Positions 22,723 through 30,604 of a stretch of DNA of 64,000 bases are shown here, piece by piece. Where the stretch lies: positions 10,899 through 74,898 of the forward strand of contig DASYUL010000092.1 in NCBI GenBank assembly GCA_036001245.1. The letters run 5' to 3'. The notes under the pieces were generated by a model. It searched no databases and was not told the origin of the DNA. It was given only the letters and a program-made list of their open reading frames with translations. Numbering within the stretch: position 1 is the first letter of the stretch; each line of letters begins with the position of its first letter. The translations under genes were made by a program, and so were the position numbers. This stretch comes from Gp7-AA6 sp036001245 (GTDB lineage: Bacteria > Acidobacteriota > Thermoanaerobaculia > UBA5066 > Gp7-AA6).

Positions 22723-24667
22723 CTTTCACCTCCGTCGTAAGCTCCCGGCTCCTCGCCGCAATGGCGCGGCGCGCGGCCCCCACGAAATCGTCCACGCTCA
22801 TCGTCCCCGCATCGCCGCCGTGCCGCAGCCGCACCGCCACCGCGCCAGCCGACGCCTCCTTCTCCCCGATCACCAGCATCGCCGGAACCTTGTGCAGCTC
22901 GGCCCGGCGGATGCGAGCACCGAGCTTCTCGTTGCGGTCGTCGGTCTCGACGCGCAACCCTTCGTCGGAGAGGCGGGCAGCCGTCTCCCGGGCCGCGGCG
23001 GCAAACTTGTCCGAGACCGGCAGCACGACCGCCTGGACCGGTGCGATCCAGAACGGGAAGTTGCCCGCCGTGTGCTCGATCAGAATGCCGAGGAAGCGTT
23101 CGACCGACCCCAGGATCGCGCGGTGGAGCACGACCGGCCGGTGAGGCTTTCCGTCCTCGCCGATGTAGGTCAGATCGAATCGCTCGGGCTGCGCGGAGTC
23201 GTACTGGATCGTTCCGAGCTGCCACGGCCGCCCGATCGCGTCCTTCACGCGAAAGTCGATCTTCGGCCCGTAGAAGTTCCCGTCTCCGGGGGTGACGACG
23301 TACGGCCTTCCCACCTTCTGGAGCGCCGACTCGAGCGCGGCCTCCGAGCGGTCCCAGTCCTCGTCCGATCCCATTCGCTGCGCCGGGCGCAGGCCGACGG
23401 AGATGTCTACCTCGTCGAAGCCGAACGTCGAGTACACGGAATCGAGAAACTCCACAAAGGCGTGGATTTCCGCTTCCACGCGGTCCACCGGCGTGTAGAT
23501 GTGGGAGTCGTCCTGGGAGAACGTCCGCACGCGCGTCAAACCCGCCGTCACGCCGGAGCGCTCGTAACGGTGGAGCCGCCCGAAATCGGCGAAACGCACC
23601 GGGAGCTCGCGGTACGACCAGAGACGCTCCTTGAACAGGAGATGGTGGCCCGGGCAGTTCATGGGCTTCACGCCGAACTCCCGGTCCTCGATCACCGTGA
23701 AGTACATGTTGTCTTTGTAGTTCTCGTAGTGGCCGGAGATCCGATAGAGCTCGGCGTCGTAGATCTGCGGTGTGATGACCTCGTCGTAGCCGCGCCGGCG
23801 GTATTCCCCGCGCAGGTAGTCGAGAAGTGCGTTGTAGACGAGCGCCCCCTTCGGAAGGAAGAACGGCGACGCCGGCGCGAGCGGGTGGAATGTGACGAGC
23901 TCGAGCTCGCGGGCGAGCTTGCGATGGTCTCGCGCCTTCGCTTCCTCGAGCCGCTTCAGGTGCAGGTCGAGCTCCTTCTGCGTCAGGAACGACGCCCCGT
24001 AGATGCGCTGGAGCATCGGGTTCTTCTCGTCGCCCTTCCAGTAGGCGCCGGCGGTGTGCGTCAGCTTGAAGACCCCGAGGCGGCCGGTCGAGGCGACGTG
24101 CGGCCCGCGGCAGAGGTCGATGAACTCCCCCTGCCGGTAGCATGAGACGCGATCGTCGGGAAGCTCCCGCGCGATCTGCACCTTCAGGGGATCGTTCTGG
24201 CCCTCGAAGATCGAGATGGCTTCCGAGACCGGCATCTCGAGGCGGGAGATCTCGAGGTTCTCCCCGATGATGCGGCGCATCTCCGCCTCGATCTTCTCGA
24301 GGTCGTCCGGCGTGAAGGGACGCTGCGGCAGGAAGTCGTAGTAGTAGCCGTTCTCGATGGGCGGGCCGATGCCGATCTGCACGTCGGGGAAGAGCCTCTT
24401 CACCGCCTGGGCCGTGAGATGAGCCGTCGAGTGGCGATAGATCGGAACGACGTCCGGCGACCGCCAGGTGATGATCTCGAGCGAGGCGCCGGAGTCGAGC
24501 GGCGTCACGAGGTCGACGACCCGGCCGTCGAGCTTGCCGGCAACGGCGTCCTTCGCGAGGCGCGGCCCGATGCGCTCGGCGACTTCTCGCACGGTCGTGC
24601 CCTTCGGAACTTCGAGCGTCGTCCCGTCGGGCAACCGGATCGCGACTTTTTCCGCCAGTGCTTCCAT
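22715..24667 (-). CDS. thrS: Threonyl-tRNA synthetase
   Basis: 650 aa with all domains: N-terminal TGS domain (VAIRLPDGTTLEVPKGTTV), editing domain (HSTAHLTAQAVKRLFPDVQ with the HxxxH site and SCYRQGEFIDLCRGPHV), class II core (GYDEVITPQIYD; VKPMNCPGHHLLFK with zinc-ligand Cys; RYERSGVTAGLTRVRTFSQDDSH), and the anticodon-binding domain (PFWIAPVQAVVLPVSDKF). ATG 24667 follows a tRNA-Val pair. No T-box leader is visible in the short upstream gap. Confidence 0.97.
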   Translation of the reverse strand: MEALAEKVAIRLPDGTTLEVPKGTTVREVAERIGPRLAKDAVAGKLDGRVVDLVTPLDSGASLEIITWRSPDVVPIYRHSTAHLTAQAVKRLFPDVQIGIGPPIENGYYYDFLPQRPFTPDDLEKIEAEMRRIIGENLEISRLEMPVSEAISIFEGQNDPLKVQIARELPDDRVSCYRQGEFIDLCRGPHVASTGRLGVFKLTHTAGAYWKGDEKNPMLQRIYGASFLTQKELDLHLKRLEEAKARDHRKLARELELVTFHPLAPASPFFLPKGALVYNALLDYLRGEYRRRGYDEVITPQIYDAELYRISGHYENYKDNMYFTVIEDREFGVKPMNCPGHHLLFKERLWSYRELPVRFADFGRLHRYERSGVTAGLTRVRTFSQDDSHIYTPVDRVEAEIHAFVEFLDSVYSTFGFDEVDISVGLRPAQRMGSDEDWDRSEAALESALQKVGRPYVVTPGDGNFYGPKIDFRVKDAIGRPWQLGTIQYDSAQPERFDLTYIGEDGKPHRPVVLHRAILGSVERFLGILIEHTAGNFPFWIAPVQAVVLPVSDKFAAAARETAARLSDEGLRVETDDRNEKLGARIRRAELHKVPAMLVIGEKEASAGAVAVRLRHGGDAGTMSVDDFVGAARRAIAARSRELTTEVKDR

Positions 24668-24697
24668 GTTCTCTCGATTCCGAAGAATCCGTCCCGT

Positions 24698-24728
24698 AAA
24701 AATCGAAAAACGCGGGTCACCCCGCGTC
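24698..24728 (-). terminator. Rho-independent terminator after tRNA-Val genes
   Basis: On the minus strand CGCGGGG-TGA-CCCGCG is followed by TTTTTCGATTTTT; on the plus strand the same stem is followed by CGTTTTTTC, so it may work both ways. It separates the tRNA-Val genes from thrS. Confidence 0.75.
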
Positions 24729-24739
24729 GTTTTTTCTTC

Positions 24740-24815
24740 TGGTAGGCGCTAACGGGATCGAACCGTTGACCTCTACCGTGTGAAGGTAGCGCTCTCCCAG
24801 CTGAGCTAAGCGCCT
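24740..24815 (-). tRNA. tRNA-Val (CAC)
   Basis: Complete cloverleaf with encoded CCA: acceptor AGGCGCT/AGCGCCT, D-arm TAGCTCAGCTGGGAGAGC, anticodon stem CTACC/GGTAG with loop TTCACAC giving anticodon CAC, T-arm AACGG-TTCGATC-CCGTT. Reads GUG codons. Confidence 0.95.
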
Positions 24816-24830
24816 CCGCTTTCGAAGAAT

Positions 24831-24905
<75 letters not shown>

Positions 24906-25074
24906 GCGTCGTCCCGCCGGCGAACCGCCGTCGGGGGGCTACGGACCGGAAGCCCGCGGGGGCGTTTTCATCCCGGCCTTCGTCCCTGATTGAAAAAGAG
25001 CGGCTCCGAGTCAGCCGATTCGGAGAGCTGCGCAATGTAGCAGACCCCGCGGCGGCGTGCAACGCAGTCGCCGT

Positions 25075-25169
25075 GGACTGCGGCGAGTGCTCTGGACTGT
25101 GGCGGGTGCAGACCCCTGCGGGATCTGTCCCCGCGGCTGGCTCTGGACTTCGGGATCTGTCCCCGCGGC
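25075..25169. repeat. GC-rich palindromic repeat in divergent promoter region (copy 2, with partial copies)
   Basis: One near-complete unit, GGACTGTGGCGGGTGCAG...GGATCTGTCCCCGCGGC (about 25094-25137), flanked by truncated units GGACTGCGGCGAGTGC (25075) and GGACTTCGGGATCTGTCCCC (25145). It lies between the tRNA-Val genes (minus) and the methyltransferase (plus). Beyond the repeat this 275-base gap shows only a TATATT box just before the gene. Confidence 0.8.
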
Positions 25170-25180
25170 CTGCTATATTG

Positions 25181-26119
25181 ATGACACCACTTCGAATGGC
25201 ATCGTCTTTCCGAGCGTCGCTATCGAGTCTGGCACGACGCTGGACCTCGCTGCGCGAAGAGCGCGCCGAGACGGCCGCCGCCCGGCGATTCTGGGACGCC
25301 GAGACGGCGCGCGAAGCCGAAGACCACTACTGGGGCGCGCAGCCGCTCGTCCGGCGCGCGATCAACCGTCGGGTCACCGGCGACCCGAACCGCTGGCCCA
25401 TGGAGTGGTTCGCCGCGACGTATGGAGAGCAGCCGTTCGGGCGCGGGCTGTCGGTGGGCTGCGGGTCGGGGTTGCTGGAGCGGGACGTGCTCGCCAAAGG
25501 GATCTGCGAGGCGATGGAGGGCATCGACTTCTCCGAAGAGTCCCTGGAGCAGGCCCGGTTCGGCGCCGAGGAGGCGCACCTCTCGGAGAGACTGGAGTAC
25601 CGCGTCGCGGACATCAACGCCCTGAAGCTCCCACGCGACCGGTACGACATCGTGTTCTTCCACGGATCGCTCCACCACGTGCGGCAGATCGAGCGGGTCC
25701 TGACCGAGGTTCGCCAGTCGCTGAAATCGGGCGGGCTGGTCTACCTCGACGAGTACATGGGACCGTCGCGCTCGGAGTGGTTCGACGACGAGTGGGGCTT
25801 CGCGAGGAGCGCATTCGACTCACTCCCCGAGGACCTGAAGAACCGGCCGAGCCTGATGATCCCGCTGCCGCTCGATGACCCCTCTGAGTCCGTCCGATCG
25901 AGCGCGATCCGGCCGGCGGCGGCGCGACTCTTCGAGATCGTCGAGGAGCGGCCGTACGGCGGCAACATCCTGTGGTTCGTTTTTCCGTGCCTCGACATGG
26001 AGCGGCTGCGGCAGGATTCCACCGGAGCCCTGTCGCGCCTGATCGCGCTCGAGGACCATCTGCTCGACCGCGGTTGGATCGAGTCGTACTTCCGGGTGGT
26101 CATCGCGAAGAAGCGATAG
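25181..26119 (+). CDS. Class I SAM-dependent methyltransferase
   Basis: 312 aa. SAM-binding motif I is LSVGCGSGLLERDV, motif II EGIDFSEESLEQAR, and DIVFFHGSLHHV precedes ESGGLVYLDEYMG-type sequence, giving a methyltransferase fold similar to those acting on small molecules or on polysaccharide/lipid precursors. The substrate is unknown. ATG 25181 or ATG 25196; a TATATT box at 25174-25179 is so close that the second ATG with a short leader is plausible. Followed after 16 bases by the YfhO-like gene, likely one operon. Confidence 0.85.
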   Translation: MTPLRMASSFRASLSSLARRWTSLREERAETAAARRFWDAETAREAEDHYWGAQPLVRRAINRRVTGDPNRWPMEWFAATYGEQPFGRGLSVGCGSGLLERDVLAKGICEAMEGIDFSEESLEQARFGAEEAHLSERLEYRVADINALKLPRDRYDIVFFHGSLHHVRQIERVLTEVRQSLKSGGLVYLDEYMGPSRSEWFDDEWGFARSAFDSLPEDLKNRPSLMIPLPLDDPSESVRSSAIRPAAARLFEIVEERPYGGNILWFVFPCLDMERLRQDSTGALSRLIALEDHLLDRGWIESYFRVVIAKKR

Positions 26120-26135
26120 TCTCTCCGCCGTCACG

Positions 26136-28391
26136 CTGAACGCCGCAAAGACCAGACGCTTCGGCGTCGCGACCCTCCTCGTTTTCGACCTCATCCTCTT
26201 CGCGCCGCTGCTGCTTCGCGGCCGCGTTCTGACCTCTCACGAGTTCGTCCGCGCCCATCACCCGTGGCGGGGAACGGAGCAGGGCCTGCTCCAGGCCGAA
26301 AACCCCCTCCTCGCCGATCCCGCCGCCTCGGGTCAGACGACGCTCGTGCGGTATCGCGACTTCCCCCGCGGCTTCTTCTGGAACCCGTGGATCTCGTCGG
26401 GAGCGATCGGACCCTTCCATCTCGCGCAGGGTTTTCTCTCGCCGTTCGTCGCGCTTCCGTCGCTTCTCCTTCCGGAGGCGTGGATCGAGACTGGAATCCT
26501 CTTCCTCAAGTTCAACTTCGCATATCTCGCGGCGTACTTCTTCCTGCGCGGGCGGAAGTTCTCCGATCTCGCGTCGGCCGCCGGCGCCGCGACCTGGGCC
26601 TTCTCGACCGGTCAGACGGTCTGGGGACTGTGGATGCAGACCTCCGTGTCGGTCACGTACCCGCTCCTGCTCGCCGCCGTCGATCGGGCGTTCGAGGACG
26701 AACGCCGCCCTCGCGCGCTCTTCTTCGCGGCGGCCGCTCTTCTCGTCTGCCTCGCGGGAGGCTTTCCGCACTGGATCCTCTACGGCGGGTTCGCGGCCGG
26801 TCTCTACTTCCTTTTCCGCGCCGTCGCCGATCGGGCAAACGGTCGGCGTGCTGTGACAACGCTCGCTTCGGCCGCCGCGATCGGTGTCGCGATCCTGACG
26901 CCGTCGATCCTCGCCTCGTCGCGTTTCGTGCAAGCGTCCGGATTCCGGGAGGCGCGCCGCGGCATGGGGACCGACTTCCCGCTGCCGCTCCGCCACATCC
27001 GTCTCTACCCGTTCCCGGAGTACCAGGGCACTCCCCGCCGCGCGGACTATCGCGGCGTCGGTTGGATCCCCGGTGACAACTACGTCGAGACCGCCGTCGG
27101 CATCGGCGTCGCCGCGTCTCTCCTCGCGGCGGTCGGACTCTTCTCGAAACGGCGGCGCACTCTCGTCGCGTGGGCGGTGACGCTCGCGGCCGTGGTCGCG
27201 ATCCCGCTGTATGCCGGCGGATGGGTCTTGCGCGCCGTGGGATCCCTCCCTTTTCTCGACATCACCCTCTTCGCGCGGTCGAAGATCCTGATCGTCCTCG
27301 CGCTCGGCGTGCTGGCCGCGTGCGGGATGGACACCCTCGAGCGGCTCGCCCAAGAGAGCTTCGTTCGGCAGCGGGCGCTCGAGGTCGCGCCCTTCCTGAT
27401 CGCGACCCCGCTCGCCTTTCTGGCGCTCGACTTCCACTCGATCGCGCGACCGGCGGATGCCGTGTTTCGCGAGACGCCCGGTATCGCGCGCCTCGAGGAG
27501 CTCGCGAGGAGAGACCCCGGGCGGTTTGCCGCGGCGGGGTGGACGCTCGTCCCGAACGTGTCCGAGGTCTTCGGACTGGAGGACGTGCGCGGCCACCTCC
27601 TCCACGAGATCGCCTACCGCCGTCTCCTCTCCGCCGCGGATCCAAACTCGTACGGCCGCTACGGGTCGTACGTCCTCCTGCACCCGCGGTCTTTCGATCC
27701 GGCCTCGCCGGTGCTCGACCTCCTGAACGTCCGCACGCTCGCCGCGCCGCCCGGAGCGACCTCGCCGTCCGGCCGCGACGTCGAGGCGCGGGACGCGGCA
27801 ACGATGGGAAGGATCGATCCGCGCACGGTCCGTCCGCCGCCGGACCCCTCGCGCTTCCCGCGGATCTACGACGGGCCGGACTTGACCCTGTTCGCGCGGC
27901 CGAGCGCGTTCCCCAGGTTCTGGCTCGTCTCGCGCGCGCTGACGGGCGGACTCGAGGACGTTCGCAACGCGGACCGCCAGACTCTCGCGACGGTAGTCTT
28001 CACCGCGCCCGACGTCTCGCAACGGTTGTCGCCCGGCGAGCCCTCGCGCGGCTCGGGAGGGATGGTCCGCGTCGTCCGACTGGACCCGGAGCGTTTCGAG
28101 CTCGAGACCGAAACGCCTCTTCCGGCTCTCCTCGTCTCCTCGCAGAAGCGTTTCCCGCCCTACTGGCGCCTTTCTCTCGACGGCGCGCGCGCCGACGGCT
28201 TCGAGGCGAACGGCCTCTTTCTCGGGCTCGAGCTGCCGGCCGGCCGGCACCGGGTCGAAGGGAGATTCGCGATACCGGGCGTGGAGCTTCTGATATCCGT
28301 TGTAGGTTTGATTGCCCTCGCCGTGGTCATGATGAGAGCTATCAGCCATCAGCCATCAGCTGTCAGCCGGGCCCCCGGAGCTGAGAGCTGA
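26136..28391 (+). CDS. YfhO-like polytopic membrane protein, start unclear
   Basis: Large membrane protein (about 750 aa) with many hydrophobic segments: FGVATLLVFDLILFAPLLL at the N-terminus followed by HEFVRAHHPWRGTEQG, then repeated helices and a periplasmic C-terminal domain (LLVSSQKRFPPYWRLSLDGA). This is the layout of YfhO-type proteins linked to glycosylation of cell-wall polymers. The N-terminal helix is in frame only upstream of GTG 26346, and no ATG/GTG/TTG exists there; CTG 26136, 16 bases after the methyltransferase stop, is my best guess. The final codons are made of a heptamer-like array (ISHQPSAVSRAPGAES). Confidence 0.8.
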   Translation: MNAAKTRRFGVATLLVFDLILFAPLLLRGRVLTSHEFVRAHHPWRGTEQGLLQAENPLLADPAASGQTTLVRYRDFPRGFFWNPWISSGAIGPFHLAQGFLSPFVALPSLLLPEAWIETGILFLKFNFAYLAAYFFLRGRKFSDLASAAGAATWAFSTGQTVWGLWMQTSVSVTYPLLLAAVDRAFEDERRPRALFFAAAALLVCLAGGFPHWILYGGFAAGLYFLFRAVADRANGRRAVTTLASAAAIGVAILTPSILASSRFVQASGFREARRGMGTDFPLPLRHIRLYPFPEYQGTPRRADYRGVGWIPGDNYVETAVGIGVAASLLAAVGLFSKRRRTLVAWAVTLAAVVAIPLYAGGWVLRAVGSLPFLDITLFARSKILIVLALGVLAACGMDTLERLAQESFVRQRALEVAPFLIATPLAFLALDFHSIARPADAVFRETPGIARLEELARRDPGRFAAAGWTLVPNVSEVFGLEDVRGHLLHEIAYRRLLSAADPNSYGRYGSYVLLHPRSFDPASPVLDLLNVRTLAAPPGATSPSGRDVEARDAATMGRIDPRTVRPPPDPSRFPRIYDGPDLTLFARPSAFPRFWLVSRALTGGLEDVRNADRQTLATVVFTAPDVSQRLSPGEPSRGSGGMVRVVRLDPERFELETETPLPALLVSSQKRFPPYWRLSLDGARADGFEANGLFLGLELPAGRHRVEGRFAIPGVELLISVVGLIALAVVMMRAISHQPSAVSRAPGAES

Positions 28392-28411
28392 CCGCTGACA
28401 GCCGAGAGCTC
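28335..28411. repeat. Heptamer-like array (ATCAGCC/CTGTCAGC) with inverted arms
   Basis: CTATCAGCCATCAGCCATC, AGCTGTCAGCC on the left and AGCTGAGAGCTGACCGCTG, ACAGCCGAGAGCT on the right around GGGCCCCCGG. The arms are complementary (AGCTGTCAGC against GCTGACAGC). The stop codon of the YfhO-like gene lies inside the array. Confidence 0.85.
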
Positions 28412-28417
28412 GGTCTC

Positions 28418-29386
28418 ATGAAACTCGTCATCCAGATCCCCGCGTTCAACGAGGAAGCAATGCTCCCGCGTGCGCTCGACTCGATTACGCGGCAGGTCCC
28501 GGGCTTCACGGACGTCGCCGTCCTCGTCATCGACGACGGCTCGACGGACTCGACCGCAGACGTCGCCCGCCAGAGCGGAGCCGACCGCGTCGTGCGCCTG
28601 CCCGCTCACCGGGGGCTCGCGGCGGCCTTCTCCGCCGGCCTGGAGGAAGCGCTCGCGATGGGAGCCGACGTCATAGTGAACTTCGACGCGGACCTGCAGT
28701 ACGACGCGGCGGACATCCCCGCTCTCGTCGCTCCGATCCTCGCGGGCACGGCGGACCTCGTGGTGGGTGACCGCGGCCCGGGCACCCTCGCGCACTTCTC
28801 GCCGGGCAAGCGTTTCCTCCAGAGGTTGGGCAGCTGGGTCGTCCGGCAGGCATCGGGACTCCAGGTCGCCGACGCCGCGTCCGGTTTCCGCGCCCTTTCG
28901 CGCGAAGCGGCGCGGCGCATGAACGTCTTCTCGCGGATGACGTACTCGCTCGAGACGCTCATCCAGGCCGGGTGGAAGGACCTCCGCGTCGCGTCGGTGC
29001 CCGTGCGCGCGCACCCGCCGACGCGGCCTTCCCGCCTCTTTACGTCTGCCGGCAAGTACGTGCTCGTGCAGGGCGCGAACGTCCTGCGGATCACCGCCCT
29101 CTACAAACCGCTGAAGATCTTCTCCGCCGCAGCGGTGATCTTCCTCTTCGCCGGGCTCGCGATCGGGATCCGCTTCCTCGTGTACTACTTTCTCGGAAAG
29201 AACCCGGGCGGGCACGTCCAGTCGCTGATCCTCGCCGCGGTCCTGATCGTCGTCGGAGCGCAGACGTTCCTGATCGCGTTACTTGCCGATCTGGTCGCGA
29301 TCAACAGGACGCTCCTCGAGGAACTGAAGCTCCGGGAAACGGGAAACGGGAAACGGGAAACGGGAAACGAGGAACCGAAGCGCTGA
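28418..29386 (+). CDS. Family 2 glycosyltransferase with two C-terminal membrane helices (polyprenol-phosphate type)
   Basis: 322 aa; GT-A domain with LVIQIPAFNEEAMLPRALDS, VLVIDDGSTDSTADVA, and NFDADLQYDAADIPALV (DxD), like dolichol/undecaprenol-phosphate sugar synthases, then two hydrophobic helices (IFSAAAVIFLFAGLAIGI and LILAAVLIVVGAQTFLIALL). It could supply a lipid-linked sugar to the YfhO-like protein encoded just upstream. The last ~16 residues (RETGNGKRETGNEEPKR) are encoded by a GGGAAAC heptamer array and are probably not functional. Confidence 0.9.
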   Translation: MKLVIQIPAFNEEAMLPRALDSITRQVPGFTDVAVLVIDDGSTDSTADVARQSGADRVVRLPAHRGLAAAFSAGLEEALAMGADVIVNFDADLQYDAADIPALVAPILAGTADLVVGDRGPGTLAHFSPGKRFLQRLGSWVVRQASGLQVADAASGFRALSREAARRMNVFSRMTYSLETLIQAGWKDLRVASVPVRAHPPTRPSRLFTSAGKYVLVQGANVLRITALYKPLKIFSAAAVIFLFAGLAIGIRFLVYYFLGKNPGGHVQSLILAAVLIVVGAQTFLIALLADLVAINRTLLEELKLRETGNGKRETGNEEPKR

Positions 29387-29430
29387 CCGCTCGCGTTTTC
29401 CGTTTTACGTTTTCCGTCTTACGTCTCCGT
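29333..29430. repeat. GGGAAAC heptamer array facing its complement
   Basis: Left half (29333-29370): five tandem GGGAAAC units at the end of the glycosyltransferase coding region. Right half (29393-29430): CGTTTTCCGTTTTACGTTTTC, the approximate complement. Between convergent genes, it can fold as a long hairpin and may act as a bidirectional terminator. Confidence 0.85.
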
Positions 29431-30011
29431 CAGGCCCAATCCCCCGGCTTCCTCGACAGGACCGGGGCGCCCTCGAGGAACGTCAGGATCGCCCGGGTGT
29501 TCTCGGCGATGCCGTAGAGGATGCGGTGCTCCGGCCGAGCGTACCCGTACCGGATCGCGTTCTCGAACTGCTGGAGGAGCGGATCGAAGTACCCGCCGAT
29601 GTTCGCGAACACGACCGGCTTTCCGTGGATGCCGAGCTGCTTCCACGTGATCATCTCGATGGCTTCTTCGAGCGTCCCGAACCCTCCCGGAAAGGCGACG
29701 AAGGCGTCCGCGAGGTCGGAGAGCAGCTGCTCGCGCTCGTGCATCGTCTCGACCACCTTCAGCTCCGTCAGACCCCTGTGGGCGGCCTCGCGGCCGAGGA
29801 GCGCGCGCGGGATGACCCCGATCACCTTCCCGCCGGCCGCGAGAACCTCGTCGGCGAGCGCGCCCGTGAGCCCGAGCGACGACCCGCCGTACACCAGATC
29901 GATGCCGCGTTTGGCGATCTCGCGCCCGAACGTCCGGATCTCGCGCTCGATGGCCGGATCCTTCGTGGTGGAACTCGTGCCGGAGTAGACGCAGACGCGC
30001 CGGACGTCCAT
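29430..30011 (-). CDS. LOG family protein (TIGR00730)
   Basis: 193 aa with VCVYSGTSSTTKDP, GIDLVYGGSSLGLTGALADE and the signature PGGFGTLEEAIEMITWKQLG. Relatives are cytokinin-riboside-monophosphate phosphoribohydrolases or PpnN-like nucleotide hydrolases; which nucleotide is cleaved here is not known. It lies 12 bases after pyrE on the same strand, in keeping with nucleotide metabolism. Confidence 0.92.
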   Translation of the reverse strand: MDVRRVCVYSGTSSTTKDPAIEREIRTFGREIAKRGIDLVYGGSSLGLTGALADEVLAAGGKVIGVIPRALLGREAAHRGLTELKVVETMHEREQLLSDLADAFVAFPGGFGTLEEAIEMITWKQLGIHGKPVVFANIGGYFDPLLQQFENAIRYGYARPEHRILYGIAENTRAILTFLEGAPVLSRKPGDWA

Positions 30012-30023
30012 TGATCGGGAATC

Positions 30024-30587
30024 TTATCCGCGATGCCGGCTGCCGGGAGTGTCCATCGCGACGCCCTTCGCGCACAGGGGGCAGTCCTCAGGGAGCCAGG
30101 CGGGGATCGGCAGTGAAAGCACCGAGCGCGCGGGCACGGAGAACGCCTCTGTCGCAGCTCCGCGGTCCACGAGGGATCCTACGGCGACCACCCGGCCGCC
30201 GGCGGCCGCGACGGTCTCGCAGACCTCGCGGGTCGAGCCGCCCGTCGTGAGCACGTCTTCGACCACGGCGATGCGCTCCTGCGGCTCGATCGTGAACCCT
30301 CGTCTCAACGCGAACGCGCCGTCCTTTCGCTCGGCGAAGACCGCGCGGACGCCGAGGGCCCGGGCGACCTCGTGACCGATGATGACTCCGCCGAGCGCGG
30401 GCGACGCGATTGCGTCCGGCGCGAATTCCGCGAGCTGGCCGGCGAGCGCGCGGCCCGCCTTCTCCGCGCGATCGGGCCACATGAGGAGGCGCGCGCACTG
30501 GAGGTAGCGGTCGCTGTGGAGACCCGAAGAGAGGCGGAAGTGACCGGTCAGGAGCGCTCCGGCTTCGATGAAGTCGTCGACGGTCAT
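30024..30587 (-). CDS. pyrE: Orotate phosphoribosyltransferase
   Basis: Converts orotate and PRPP to OMP in pyrimidine synthesis. 187 aa with GHFRLSSGLHSDRYLQCARL, PALGGVIIGHEVARAL, AVFAERKDG and the PRPP loop RIAVVEDVLTTGGSTREV. The C-terminal CPLCAKG has two cysteines found in a subset of PyrE proteins. Length is slightly below E. coli PyrE and usual for this subgroup. Confidence 0.95.
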   Translation of the reverse strand: MTVDDFIEAGALLTGHFRLSSGLHSDRYLQCARLLMWPDRAEKAGRALAGQLAEFAPDAIASPALGGVIIGHEVARALGVRAVFAERKDGAFALRRGFTIEPQERIAVVEDVLTTGGSTREVCETVAAAGGRVVAVGSLVDRGAATEAFSVPARSVLSLPIPAWLPEDCPLCAKGVAMDTPGSRHRG

Positions 30588-30604
30588 CGACGAGAAGCTA
30601 TCAG

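Noticed and set aside
24668..24740. T-box or threonine attenuator upstream of thrS
   Set aside because: The gap is only ~70 bases and contains a terminator after the tRNA genes; no T-box motif or specifier loop.
26100..28349. 749-codon minus-strand frame opposite the YfhO-like gene
   Set aside because: Composition is Arg/Glu/Asp-rich without hydrophobic periodicity, whereas the plus strand shows membrane helices and continuous family features.
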